DNA from: JAWHTC01 sp032586155
GTDB lineage: Bacteria; Pseudomonadota; Alphaproteobacteria; Rhodobacterales; Rhodobacteraceae
Assembly (NCBI RefSeq): GCF_032586155.1
Contig: NZ_JAWHTC010000002.1
Location: forward strand, 496,001 to 560,000
Direction: 5' to 3'
Length of the DNA: 64,000 nucleotides
Part shown: positions 8,388-16,223 of the stretch, one piece after another
How positions within the stretch are numbered: the first letter of the stretch is position 1
Layout of the letters: the number at the start of each line of letters is the position of its first letter
Translations under genes and position numbers: made by a program
The notes under the pieces: model-generated
The model's database searches: none
The model's input: the letters and a program-made list of their open reading frames with translations, nothing else
What the model was told of the DNA's origin: nothing

Positions 8388-9458
8388 TTACAACTGCACG
8401 CCTTGCAGCTTTTCCTTTCCCAACAGGAAGAAATCATGTGCATCGCCACCGCCCTGGCGAATTTGCGCCTCGACCCCGCGCAAAAGCTTGATCAAAGCGC
8501 CCGAAGTCGCCGCCACGTTGTGGCTGTCCGTACTGTCACCGGTAAAGTCGGTCACATCCAACACGGTCACGCCCAATCCCGCCACCTCGGATTCGTCCTT
8601 GATCCGGCCCAGCCGCTGCTTGCGACCGGTCAGGAACTCGGCCAGACCCAGAACCTTGTCCTTCTGCGAGGTCAGAATCAGGAACGGCCTGGGCAACCGA
8701 CCGATTGTCACCGCCTGCTGGCGAAACACGTCCGGGTCAATATCCGGTGACATCAGTGCCACGGTACTGATGGCGTCCATCAAATACCGATCCCCCTTGA
8801 GCGCCATCTGCCGCAACGCCTCCATGGTCAAGTAGGCACCCATCGAATGGGCCACGATCACGATCTCGCGCTGCCCGCGCGCCCGCAGGTCGCGGATCAG
8901 CTGCTCAAACCCGTCGCGGGCAAACAGCACACTGTCACGATCATAAATATACCCGCGCGGGTCCCCCGCCGAAGGCCAGGAAAACAGGATTGCCGGCTCG
9001 GTAATCTCGAAATCATGCCGGATCTGCGCCAGCCGGTATGCCGCGTCTTCCATCGTGTTGTTGTAGCCATGGACATAGACCAGGACGCTGCCATTTCCTG
9101 CCCCGTTCGCCACCTGTTCACTTCGGATCCGGTCGGTGAACTGTCCCACCCGGTGAAACGGCTCGACCCCCAGCGGGGCGAAATGTTTCTCAGGATTGGC
9201 AATTCCCGAGGTGCGCTCGATCCTGCCGGGTTTGTGTCCCGGCGGGATCGAGATGCTGATCCGCCCGTAATGCATGTTCGAACTGCGGTGTTCGCCGAAT
9301 ATCTGCCCAACCTGCCCGGCGGTACGTTGCGTTGCTACGAATAGCCGCTGCACCTCCAGCCCCGCCACCGGATCGGAAAACCCTGTCACCGCGTGACGGG
9401 TGCAGCCCGCAACCAGCGTCAGGCTCAGAAAGACGATCAGAACTCTCATATGCAACAT
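8388..9458 (-). CDS. DUF900-type alpha/beta hydrolase lipoprotein
   Basis: Secreted lipoprotein with an alpha/beta hydrolase fold of the DUF900 family. The lipobox is LTLVAGC near residue 19. VYVHGYNNTMEDAAYRLAQI is the diagnostic DUF900 segment, and the nucleophile elbow is VAHSMGAYL. Asp in SPDIDPDVF and the His in DVTDFTGDSTDSHNV complete a plausible triad. Starts at 9458 (MLHMRV) or 9449 (MRV) are possible; a TTG at 9467 is less likely. Substrate unknown. No strong ribosome binding site helps the start choice. Confidence 0.82.
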   Translation of the reverse strand: MLHMRVLIVFLSLTLVAGCTRHAVTGFSDPVAGLEVQRLFVATQRTAGQVGQIFGEHRSSNMHYGRISISIPPGHKPGRIERTSGIANPEKHFAPLGVEPFHRVGQFTDRIRSEQVANGAGNGSVLVYVHGYNNTMEDAAYRLAQIRHDFEITEPAILFSWPSAGDPRGYIYDRDSVLFARDGFEQLIRDLRARGQREIVIVAHSMGAYLTMEALRQMALKGDRYLMDAISTVALMSPDIDPDVFRQQAVTIGRLPRPFLILTSQKDKVLGLAEFLTGRKQRLGRIKDESEVAGLGVTVLDVTDFTGDSTDSHNVAATSGALIKLLRGVEAQIRQGGGDAHDFFLLGKEKLQGVQL

Positions 9459-9498
9459 GGTGGGCAATTCAGCACAATTTCAGGCTGCAACCTAGCCC

Positions 9499-10332
9499 TT
9501 ATTGACGACAGCCCATCACCGGATCGAAACTCTTGGGACCATCATAGGCCCGCAGATCGCGCGATCTGGCCCGGCCATCCGCGAATGTCGTCGCCACGAT
9601 CCGGCGCCAACTTGCATCGGCGGTGATTATCTCGGGTCCCTGGCCGCAATCGCGAATGCCCCCGACGATGAAGTCCCAGCCGATCTTGTGATTGGTCAGA
9701 CCTTCGACGTCTCGCACATGGCGCAGCTTGCCCGCCTTAAACCGCCAGATGCGCAACCGCTTGGCCAAATGCGGCCGGTCGACATAGGCGATCTCGACGC
9801 GGCCATCCCCGTCCAGATCCGCCGCCCCCACCGGTGCCAGCCAGCGGTTCGCCTGTCCGATATAGGGTGTAGCTGCAATCAGCTTCAGCCCTTGCCGGTT
9901 GTCGCGATAGATCGCCAGTTGCGCCCCTTTGTCCATATGGCTGCGAATCGCAATGATTTCCGGATGTCCATTTCGGTCAAGATTGACAATGCGGGGGGCG
10001 ATATCTTCGAAAACATGCCCCGCACCAGCCTCAATGGAATTGCCACAGTGTGCCGATGTTCTTTCCGTCCACACATGCAAACGCGTTGGTTCAAGCGCAT
10101 CCCCCAAAACGCCATGCGCATAGGCACCCGTCAGGTTGGAATACCAACTGATAACCGGGATCGGTCTCTTAGTTTCGACAACCGATCCATCCGCGACGTC
10201 ATCGCGTTGCCAAGGTGCAAACATGCATGCATTGGCCAACTGTGCCTGCCCCAGAAACAGACAGACCGCCAATATGCTTTTGAACAAGAAGACGCGCCAT
10301 CCATTCGACTGTGTTTGCGGCGCAGCCCGCAT
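9499..10332 (-). CDS. Secreted VCBS/FG-GAP-like repeat protein
   Basis: Exported protein with calcium-binding-type repeats resembling integrin FG-GAP/VCBS blades: PRIVNLDRNGHPEIIAIRS and VGAADLDGDGRVEIAYVDR are two clear D-x-D-x-D-G units. The chosen ATG at 10332 gives a basic start (MRAAPQTQSNGWRV), a hydrophobic core and a signal cleavage near QLANA-C. It begins 2 bp after the ferredoxin stop on the same strand, so translation is probably coupled. Cysteines are scattered in the mature protein (for example HCGNS and DCGQG). Function unknown; seven-bladed propeller is an inference from the repeats. Confidence 0.7.
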   Translation of the reverse strand: MRAAPQTQSNGWRVFLFKSILAVCLFLGQAQLANACMFAPWQRDDVADGSVVETKRPIPVISWYSNLTGAYAHGVLGDALEPTRLHVWTERTSAHCGNSIEAGAGHVFEDIAPRIVNLDRNGHPEIIAIRSHMDKGAQLAIYRDNRQGLKLIAATPYIGQANRWLAPVGAADLDGDGRVEIAYVDRPHLAKRLRIWRFKAGKLRHVRDVEGLTNHKIGWDFIVGGIRDCGQGPEIITADASWRRIVATTFADGRARSRDLRAYDGPKSFDPVMGCRQ

Positions 10333-10334
10333 GA

Positions 10335-10658
10335 TCAAATCTGCTTTTCGGGCATCTGCACGATCAACCCGTCCAGCTCGTCGGTCACCTTGATCTGGCA
10401 GGTCAGGCGCGACCGCTCGGGATCGGGCTCGTAGGCGAAATCCAGCATGTCTGCTTCCATATCGTCCTTGGCCGGTACTTTTCCTACCCAGTCGGGATGG
10501 ACATAGACATGGCAAGTCGAGCAGGCACAGGCGCCGCCGCAATCGGCTTCGATGCCGGGAATGTTGTTGTCGCGCGCGCCTTCCATGACGGTCAGGCCAT
10601 TGGCCACGTCCACGGTATGCTCGGTGCCGCTGTGCTCGACATAGGTAATCTTGGCCAT
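10335..10658 (-). CDS. Adrenodoxin-type 2Fe-2S ferredoxin
   Basis: A 107-residue vertebrate/adrenodoxin-type [2Fe-2S] ferredoxin. Cluster ligands are in DCGGACACSTC (C-x5-C-x2-C) and the fourth Cys is in LTCQIKV. The start MAKITYVEHSGTEH at 10658 matches the family; upstream frame is open but non-homologous. Such ferredoxins feed electrons to cytochromes P450, to Fe-S assembly or to other mono-oxygenases. No isc, hsc or P450 genes are nearby, so its partner is unknown. It is divergent from the SOS-box gene, sharing a 127-bp intergenic region. Confidence 0.9.
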   Translation of the reverse strand: MAKITYVEHSGTEHTVDVANGLTVMEGARDNNIPGIEADCGGACACSTCHVYVHPDWVGKVPAKDDMEADMLDFAYEPDPERSRLTCQIKVTDELDGLIVQMPEKQI

Positions 10659-10768
10659 CGTGTTCAGGCTCCCCAATACGGATTTCCCGGACGTTCTACC
10701 CAAGCCGCCCCGGCCCTGCCAGCCCCATTTGCGACATGGGCCTGCCGCTCTTGCGCAAATCCGCTTAT

Positions 10769-10783
10769 GTTCTATTTTTGTTC
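10769..10783 (+). promoter_or_regulatory. LexA (SOS) box GTTC-N7-GTTC
   Basis: GTTCTATTTTTGTTC matches exactly the direct-repeat LexA operator of alphaproteobacteria (GTTC-N7-GTTC). It ends 2 bases before the ATG of the OB-fold gene. A TTGCGC (10751-10756) and TATTTT (10773-10778) with a 16-bp spacer would place transcription start at about the ATG, implying a leaderless message with the LexA box covering the -10. The motif match is seen; the promoter geometry is inference. Confidence 0.75.
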
Positions 10784-10785
10784 TC

Positions 10786-11190
10786 ATGACGATTCCGCGA
10801 TCCCCCCGCCCCTGCCTGCCCGCCGGGCAGCTTTCGACCCGCCTTAACGGAGCGCGGATCACCGTCGCCGGGCTGGTCATCCTGCGCCAGCGCCCCGGGA
10901 CCGCCAAAGGGGTGATCTTCCTCACGCTCGAGGACGAAACCGGCATCGTCAACGTCATTGTCTGGCGCAAGCTTTACGAACGCTTCCGCCGCGCGGTGAT
11001 CTCGGGGCGCTGCCTTCGGGTCACCGGGCGGCTGCAATGCGAAAACGGGGTGATGCACCTGATCGCCGAGGTGATCGAGGATATCTCGCCCCTGCTCGAT
11101 CGTCTGCTCGACCCGGATCTGCCTGCCATGGCGGCCTCACCCGTCACCCCTCCCGACACGATGCTTTCTTCACCCGATCAAAACCGCTAA
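10786..11190 (+). CDS. Orphan OB-fold protein equivalent to the C-terminal tail of DnaE2
   Basis: A 134-residue protein whose core (ARITVAGLVILRQRPGTAKG, VIFLTLEDETGIVNVIVW, RCLRVTGRLQCENGVMHLIA) matches the C-terminal OB domain of the error-prone polymerase DnaE2 of the ImuA-ImuB-DnaE2 mutasome. The polymerase, PHP and finger domains are absent, and the preceding sequence is a ferredoxin gene on the other strand. Its promoter has an SOS box immediately before the ATG, as imuA/dnaE2 loci do. It could be a deletion remnant that kept promoter and tail, or a functional stand-alone OB protein. No Shine-Dalgarno is visible. Confidence 0.8.
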   Translation: MTIPRSPRPCLPAGQLSTRLNGARITVAGLVILRQRPGTAKGVIFLTLEDETGIVNVIVWRKLYERFRRAVISGRCLRVTGRLQCENGVMHLIAEVIEDISPLLDRLLDPDLPAMAASPVTPPDTMLSSPDQNR

Positions 11191-11224
11191 AGTAGCGCCC
11201 AACCAGAACACAGGCCGGGCAGCC

Positions 11225-11767
11225 ATGTCGATCAGGACCCTTTTACCCATTTGCGGTGCCTTTGCCGCCCTTGCTGCCTGCACCCCGCCGCATCTGGGCG
11301 GCCCCATTGCCGCACTGGGTAGCGAACCCGCCCTGGTCCAGACCTATCAGGCCGCACCCCCCGGAGCTCCCGACGGAAGTTGCTGGGGCAAGGACGTGAG
11401 CCCCGCCATGCTCGAGACCGTAACCGATCGGGTGCTGATCCAACCGGCCCAGGTGCTGGATGACGGCACGGTGATGTCCGAGCCGGTCTATAGGCTGGAA
11501 ACCCGCCAGGCCATCGTCCGCGAACGCCGCGAACTCTGGTTCCAGACCCCTTGCGAGGATCAACTGACCCCGGATTTCATTTCGTCGCTACAACGCGCGC
11601 TCCAGGCCCGCAGCCTCTATCGCGGCGCAATCACCGGTGAAATGGATGCCCGCACCCGCCGCGCCATCCGCCGCTTCCAGCAACCGCAGGGGCTGGACAG
11701 TTCGATCCTGTCACTGTCCGCCGCCCGTCAGTTGGGGTTGGCGGCAGTTGCGCGGGATGAAGGCTAG
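11225..11767 (+). CDS. Peptidoglycan-binding domain lipoprotein
   Basis: Outer-envelope lipoprotein of 180 residues. The signal peptide ends at lipobox LAAC (about residue 19). The C-terminal 70 residues form a PG_binding_1-like domain: FISSLQRALQARSLYRGAIT, then GEMDARTRRAIRRFQQPQGL, with the usual alternation of helix, G-x-x-D-x-x-T and RRFQ. The middle has a conserved W (CWGKDVSPAMLE) followed by a V-I-Q-P-A segment also common in such roseobacter lipoproteins. No lytic domain is present, so it likely anchors to murein. Confidence 0.8.
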   Translation: MSIRTLLPICGAFAALAACTPPHLGGPIAALGSEPALVQTYQAAPPGAPDGSCWGKDVSPAMLETVTDRVLIQPAQVLDDGTVMSEPVYRLETRQAIVRERRELWFQTPCEDQLTPDFISSLQRALQARSLYRGAITGEMDARTRRAIRRFQQPQGLDSSILSLSAARQLGLAAVARDEG

Positions 11768-11826
11768 CCCCGTGCCCCTACCCGCCGCATACAGCCAAAC
11801 CCGCCACCACACTGCGTAGGTCGTTC

Positions 11827-12402
11827 ATGATCCGCCTCTGCCATACGATATCTCGGATTTGGAACCGAACACCCCCAAAGTCTCCACTGTCCCCAGACGC
11901 CGCGCTTGAGGCTGCATTGCTGGACCAGGACGGCTCGGCCCGCGACATCAACTTTCAGGCCCCAACATGGGAAGGTGTGGACCGCTTCTTCAGGCGTGTC
12001 GAAGGATGTTTCCGCGATATTTGTGTGTCGGACGGCAACGGCACCGATCTGCCAAACCCAAATTGGCAGCGCATGAAACAGGCGGTGACGCAAACCGGCG
12101 TGGTGCGTGGGCTGTTCAAAGGATCGCAAACCCTGCCTCGGAACATGCAAGCCTTCGTTTTCAAACAGGGCGACGGATCGCCATTCCTGGAACTGACATT
12201 CTTCCCCGAAGATTTCGCGAATACAGATGACTTGGCGCGCAGCTTCCTGACATGGATTGAGGAGGCAAAGACCTGCCTCCAAGCCGAACGGTACTTTTGC
12301 CGATACGAAAACGCATCCTGGACCTTTGGCGACACCGGCCGATACTCCGGTGTCTTTCTGGTATCGGACAACGCCGACGAAATTCTCCAAAGGATCACCT
12401 GA
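11827..12402 (+). CDS. Hypothetical protein, 191 residues
   Basis: Not recognised. The protein starts MIRLCHTISRIWNRTPPKSP at 11827 and has no clear signal peptide, with aromatic and acidic residues throughout (TWEGVDRFFRRVEGCFRDIC, NMQAFVFKQGDGSPFLELTF). The length and even codon use favour a real gene; long overlapping frames exist on the other strand but lack coherent features. Its GC is somewhat lower than the flanks. It lies between the lipoprotein and the degP terminator. Confidence 0.6.
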   Translation: MIRLCHTISRIWNRTPPKSPLSPDAALEAALLDQDGSARDINFQAPTWEGVDRFFRRVEGCFRDICVSDGNGTDLPNPNWQRMKQAVTQTGVVRGLFKGSQTLPRNMQAFVFKQGDGSPFLELTFFPEDFANTDDLARSFLTWIEEAKTCLQAERYFCRYENASWTFGDTGRYSGVFLVSDNADEILQRIT

Positions 12403-12436
12403 CCCGTCGGGTGGGTTTCCACCACACCTTCCCTAG

Positions 12437-12470
12437 AAAAAGAAAACGGCCGCCCCATCGGACGGCCGTT
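12437..12470 (-). terminator. Intrinsic terminator of degP
   Basis: Stem AACGGCCG (12445-12452) with CGGCCGTT (12463-12470) and a 10-base loop. On the minus strand the stem is followed by a T-rich run (complement of the A-run at 12437-12446), the classic intrinsic terminator form. It lies 23 bases beyond the degP stop. Confidence 0.8.
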
Positions 12471-12492
12471 CGCAATTCTCATGTAAGCGAAA

Positions 12493-13971
12493 TCACTCCA
12501 GCGACAGCGCCACAAAGCGCGGATCACCGGCCCGGCGCACCAACAGCAAAAGCGACTTGCGCCCGGCCTCTTTGGCGTCCGCAATGCGAGCCTCAAGATC
12601 GGCGGCAGTCTTGACCTTCTGCTGACCGGCCTCGGTGATTAAATCACCTGCGCGCAGACCCTTTTCATAGGCCTCTGACATCTCGCCCAGGTCACGCACC
12701 ACCAGGCCTTCGGCCTTGCCATCCAGATCCAGCTGCTCGCGCAGCTCGTCGGTCAGGGGGCTCAGCTTCATGCCAAGCACCTCTTTCTCGACCGGTGCCT
12801 TTTCATCCGGTTTGTCGCCCGGCATCGCCGCAGGCACCGCGCCTTCGGCCTCTTCACGACGGCCCAGTGTGACCTTCAGCGTCTGGGTCTTGCCTTCGCG
12901 GAAGACCACGACGCGCACCGCCTTACCAACCGAAGTATTGCCAACCTGGCGCACCAGCCCACGGGTGTCTTTTACGTCCTGCCCGTCAAAGCTCATGATC
13001 ACGTCGCCCGACTTCATCCCGGCATCCTTGGCGGGTCCATCCGGCACGTCCGTCACCAGAGCCCCGGCAACTTCCTCCAGGCCAATCGCCTCGGCCACAT
13101 CCTCGGTCACGTCCTGGATACGCACACCCAGCCAGCCGCGACGGGTCTCGCCAAACTCTTTCAGCTGATCCACAACCTTGGTGACCACATTGCTGGCCAT
13201 CGAGAAGCCAATACCAATCGACCCGCCGTTGGGTGACAGGATCGCGGTGTTCACGCCAATGACTTCACCAGCCATATTAAAGAGCGGCCCGCCCGAGTTG
13301 CCCCGGTTGATCGCCGCGTCGGTCTGGATGTAATCGTCATAAGCCCCCGACAGGGCCCGACCACGTTGCGACACAATGCCGGCGCTGACCGAGAACCCCT
13401 GGCCCAGCGGATTGCCCATCGCCATGACCCAATCGCCCATCCGGGCGGTATCACTGTCACCGAAATTGACAAAGTCCAACGGCGCGTCGGCCTCAACCTT
13501 CAACAACGCAATGTCAGTGTTGGGGTCGGTGCCAATCACCTTGGCCTCCAGCTCGGCACCCTCAAAAAACTCGATAATGATCTCGTCGGCTGACTCGATC
13601 ACGTGGTTGTTGGTGACGATGTACCCGTCCTCGGAAATCACAAAACCGGACCCCAGCGCAGACGAGCGGCGCGGCCGATCACCGTTTTCACGGTTGCGGT
13701 CCTGGAACTCTCGGAAGAAATCCTCGAACGGGCTGCCCTCGGGCACCATCGGGCCGGGGCCAGTGCCCTGCGCCACCACGGTCGAGGTGGTGATATTGAC
13801 CACCGATGTGCTGACCTTGTCGGCCAGATCGGCAAAGCTCTCGGGCTGCGCCTTGGCGCTTACGGCCTGCACCAGCAGGACCATGGCGGCCATAAGGCCA
13901 AGCCAGAAGGCCTGCGCCGTGCGGCGCGGATGATTGGCATGGATGGGAAGTGCCACTGCTTCAACTTTCAC
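12493..13971 (-). CDS. degP: Do-family (DegP/HtrA) periplasmic serine protease
   Basis: Periplasmic chaperone-protease that removes misfolded envelope proteins. The catalytic triad is His123 (NNHVIES), Asp153 (NTDIALLKV) and Ser226 (GNSGGPL). A trypsin-like domain spans about residues 45-280, and two PDZ domains follow (GVRIQDVTEDVAEAIGLEEV near 285 and the KLSPLTDELREQL region near 395). A signal anchor/peptide occupies residues 18-42. The start is a GTG at 13971 with AAAGGGAGA upstream. It lies downstream of hflK-hflC-DUF2065 and a crotonase on the same strand, a typical order for envelope quality control, though the crotonase is an insertion in it. Whether it is DegP or DegQ cannot be told from sequence. 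Confidence 0.92.
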   Translation of the reverse strand: MKVEAVALPIHANHPRRTAQAFWLGLMAAMVLLVQAVSAKAQPESFADLADKVSTSVVNITTSTVVAQGTGPGPMVPEGSPFEDFFREFQDRNRENGDRPRRSSALGSGFVISEDGYIVTNNHVIESADEIIIEFFEGAELEAKVIGTDPNTDIALLKVEADAPLDFVNFGDSDTARMGDWVMAMGNPLGQGFSVSAGIVSQRGRALSGAYDDYIQTDAAINRGNSGGPLFNMAGEVIGVNTAILSPNGGSIGIGFSMASNVVTKVVDQLKEFGETRRGWLGVRIQDVTEDVAEAIGLEEVAGALVTDVPDGPAKDAGMKSGDVIMSFDGQDVKDTRGLVRQVGNTSVGKAVRVVVFREGKTQTLKVTLGRREEAEGAVPAAMPGDKPDEKAPVEKEVLGMKLSPLTDELREQLDLDGKAEGLVVRDLGEMSEAYEKGLRAGDLITEAGQQKVKTAADLEARIADAKEAGRKSLLLLVRRAGDPRFVALSLE

Positions 13972-14188
13972 TTCCGGGTCTCCCTTTGATCAAAGATAGT
14001 ATCGTAAAACCAACCGTCCTTACCGAACGGAACCTTGGTTACGACCTTAATGTAGGGGCGTTTGGGCGCAACACAAACTACGCCCCCAATTCTCAACCGA
14101 ATGTGAAGATACGCGAGAATGCGCCGCTTGTCTCGGGGTTTGCTTGGACTGTTGTTGCAAGGGGCATCGCCAAACTCTCACTCAGAGC

Positions 14189-14998
14189 CTAACTCTTCGG
14201 CCTCACACGGGCAGCGGTCTTGTTGGCAAAGGCTTCCAGCCGCGCGCGCGCATCCGGTTGCGTGTTGACGATGCCACCAACAAAAGCCTCGGCATAGGCG
14301 GCGTCCATGCCCGACATGTTGTTCATGTGGCTCACCGCCGAGCAGATGGCGAAATTGGTCAACGGCAGGTTTACCGCAACCTTCTCGGCCAGCTCCATCG
14401 CCTTGTCGAAACTGCCACCCTCTTCGACGATGTATTGCGCAAGGCCCAGATCGACGGCCTCCTGTCCCTGATAGACGCGACCCGTCAGGATCATGTCGAT
14501 CATGCGGTACTTGCCGATCATGTCCGACACCCGGATCGTCGCGCCGCCGCCGGTAAAGATACCCCGCTGACCCTCGGGCAAGGCGAAATAGGTGCCCGGA
14601 TCCATCACCCGCACATGGGCCGCGCTGGCAAGCTCCAGCCCCCCGCCCACGACCGCCCCCTGCAAGGCCGCGATGATCGGCACTCCGCCATATTCCATCT
14701 TGTTGAATGCCTCGTGCCAGCGCAGGCAGACATGCATAAAATCATCCGGGCTGCGATCAGCCTTCCAATGCTCGATCAGGTCCAACCCGGCGCAGAAATG
14801 CTCCCCCGCACCAGCCAGCACAACCGCCTTGACCCCCGCCAGACGCGCACCGCTGAAAAAACGGATAAGCTCTTCAACCGTCGCCACGTCCAGCGCGTTG
14901 CGCTTTTCCGGACGATTCAATGTCACAACATAAAGACCGTTGTCTCGCTCGGAAATCGCGAGTCTTTCATAGGTGTCGGGGTTCACAACATCGTTCAT
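14189..14998 (-). CDS. Crotonase-family enoyl-CoA hydratase/isomerase
   Basis: Cytosolic crotonase-fold enzyme of 269 residues, expected to act on an acyl-CoA thioester. Motifs: LNRPEKRNALD near residue 30, the oxyanion hole GAGEHFCAGLDL, and the second loop ALQGAVVGGGLELASAAHVR. The catalytic-Glu position in the active-site helix (ALPEGQRGIFTGGGATIRV) is compatible with a hydratase. The start MNDVVNPDTYERLA at 14998 follows AAGGATC. Reaction is by family only. It separates DUF2065 (149 bp away) from degP. Confidence 0.85.
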   Translation of the reverse strand: MNDVVNPDTYERLAISERDNGLYVVTLNRPEKRNALDVATVEELIRFFSGARLAGVKAVVLAGAGEHFCAGLDLIEHWKADRSPDDFMHVCLRWHEAFNKMEYGGVPIIAALQGAVVGGGLELASAAHVRVMDPGTYFALPEGQRGIFTGGGATIRVSDMIGKYRMIDMILTGRVYQGQEAVDLGLAQYIVEEGGSFDKAMELAEKVAVNLPLTNFAICSAVSHMNNMSGMDAAYAEAFVGGIVNTQPDARARLEAFANKTAARVRPKS

Positions 14999-15147
14999 GA
15001 TCGGATCCTTTTGGGGATTTTTGCTCAGCGACCCGCACGCCATGCAGAATGCGCGCTCGTTCAGCGCAAACTCTGTCAGGATGTTGGAAGAATGAACAGT
15101 GCAGCCTCGCCATTTTCTGCGCTGGCAACCGTTGCAACCGGTTTGAC

Positions 15148-15348
15148 TTACGCCCCGACCGTCTTGGCAATCCACACCAGCAGCACCCCGATCACCAACG
15201 CCAGCAGACCGACGATGCGCCGCGCCTCGGGCGGAATCTGTTTCAGCGCTTCAAGCATCTCTTCAACAAGCGAAGGGGCCAGCGCATAGACCAGCCCCTC
15301 CACGATCAGTACCAGCCCAAGGGCCAGAAGTGCAGTTCCGACGATCAT
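15148..15348 (-). CDS. DUF2065 small inner-membrane protein
   Basis: A 66-residue protein with two transmembrane helices (VGTALLALGLVLIVEGLVYA and the IVGLLALVIGVLLVWIAKTV tail) joined by an amphipathic stretch. This is the YjeT-like DUF2065 family, normally placed after hflC. Its ATG overlaps the hflC stop by 4 bases, so it is translationally coupled. Molecular function unknown; the neighbourhood suggests a link to the HflKC complex. Confidence 0.9.
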   Translation of the reverse strand: MIVGTALLALGLVLIVEGLVYALAPSLVEEMLEALKQIPPEARRIVGLLALVIGVLLVWIAKTVGA

Positions 15349-16223
15349 TCGACCTTGTCGGACTTGAGATAGTCGAAGAACTCACTGTCGGGTGACATCA
15401 CCATGGAGGTGTTGCCGCCCTTCAACGCGCCGCGATAGGCATTCAGCGACCGGTAGAATTCAAAGAATTCCTGATCCGCGCCAAAGGCCTCGGCAAAAAT
15501 GGCGTTGCGCTTGGCGTCGGCCTCACCACGGATGATCTCGGACTGTTTCCTGGCTTCCGACACGATCTCGACCTGGGTCCGGTCGGCTTGGGCGCGAACG
15601 CGCTGGGCCGCTTCCTTACCGCGCGCCACCTCGTCGGCGGCCTCACGTTCCCGTTCGGCTTCCATCCGGGCATAGGTTGCTTCCTTGTTGGCCTCGGGCA
15701 GGTCGGTACGTTTCAGACGCACGTCAATGATCTCCAGACCCAGCGTCCGCGTCTCGGAAATGGCGCCATTGCGAATACGCAGCATCAGCGTCGCCCGGTC
15801 GCTCGACAGGATATCGTTTGACGACACCCCACCCAGAACTTCCCGGGTTTTCGAGCGCAGTATCGAATCAAGCCGCCGTCCGGCCACCTCAAGGGCGTTT
15901 TCACCGGCCGCACCGGTGGCCAGCCGGAACTGGTTCACGTCGGCAATCCGGTAACGGGCAAAGGCGTCAACCTCGAGACGCCGATCATCCGACGGGGTCA
16001 CCTGAAGCGGCGGCACATCGCGGCTGAGGATGCGGTCGTCGTAACGCGCCACTTCCTGGATCAACGGGATCTTGAACGCCAATCCCGGTTCATCCTTGGT
16101 CGAGACCACTTTACCGAATTGCAGCACCAGCACCTTTTCACGCTCGTCCACGATGAACACCGAGGACAGAACCGCCACGACAGCCAGAACAATCACTGGC
16201 AGGATATAAGTCGATTTCCGCAT
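15345..16223 (-). CDS. hflC: HflC, SPFH-domain regulator of FtsH
   Basis: Subunit of the HflK/HflC complex that surrounds FtsH in the inner membrane and restrains it. A single N-terminal helix (YILPVIVLAVVAVLSSVFIV) is followed by the prohibitin/SPFH domain (VLVLQFGKVVSTKDEPGLAF) facing the periplasm, then a long charged coiled coil (ATYARMEAEREREAADEVAR). 292 residues, normal length. The ATG overlaps the hflK stop by one base. Confidence 0.95.
   Translation of the reverse strand: MRKSTYILPVIVLAVVAVLSSVFIVDEREKVLVLQFGKVVSTKDEPGLAFKIPLIQEVARYDDRILSRDVPPLQVTPSDDRRLEVDAFARYRIADVNQFRLATGAAGENALEVAGRRLDSILRSKTREVLGGVSSNDILSSDRATLMLRIRNGAISETRTLGLEIIDVRLKRTDLPEANKEATYARMEAEREREAADEVARGKEAAQRVRAQADRTQVEIVSEARKQSEIIRGEADAKRNAIFAEAFGADQEFFEFYRSLNAYRGALKGGNTSMVMSPDSEFFDYLKSDKVE

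Noticed and set aside
11764..12596. Two long minus-strand open frames opposite the 191-residue hypothetical gene
   Set aside because: They overlap degP's terminator and the plus-strand gene, and their products show only random composition; the plus gene is preferred although itself uncharacterised.
13990..14188. Heat-shock or RpoE-type promoter for degP
   Set aside because: No convincing consensus in the 217-bp gap; only a GGGGCGT..ACGCCCC hairpin near 14054-14087 was seen, without a T-run.
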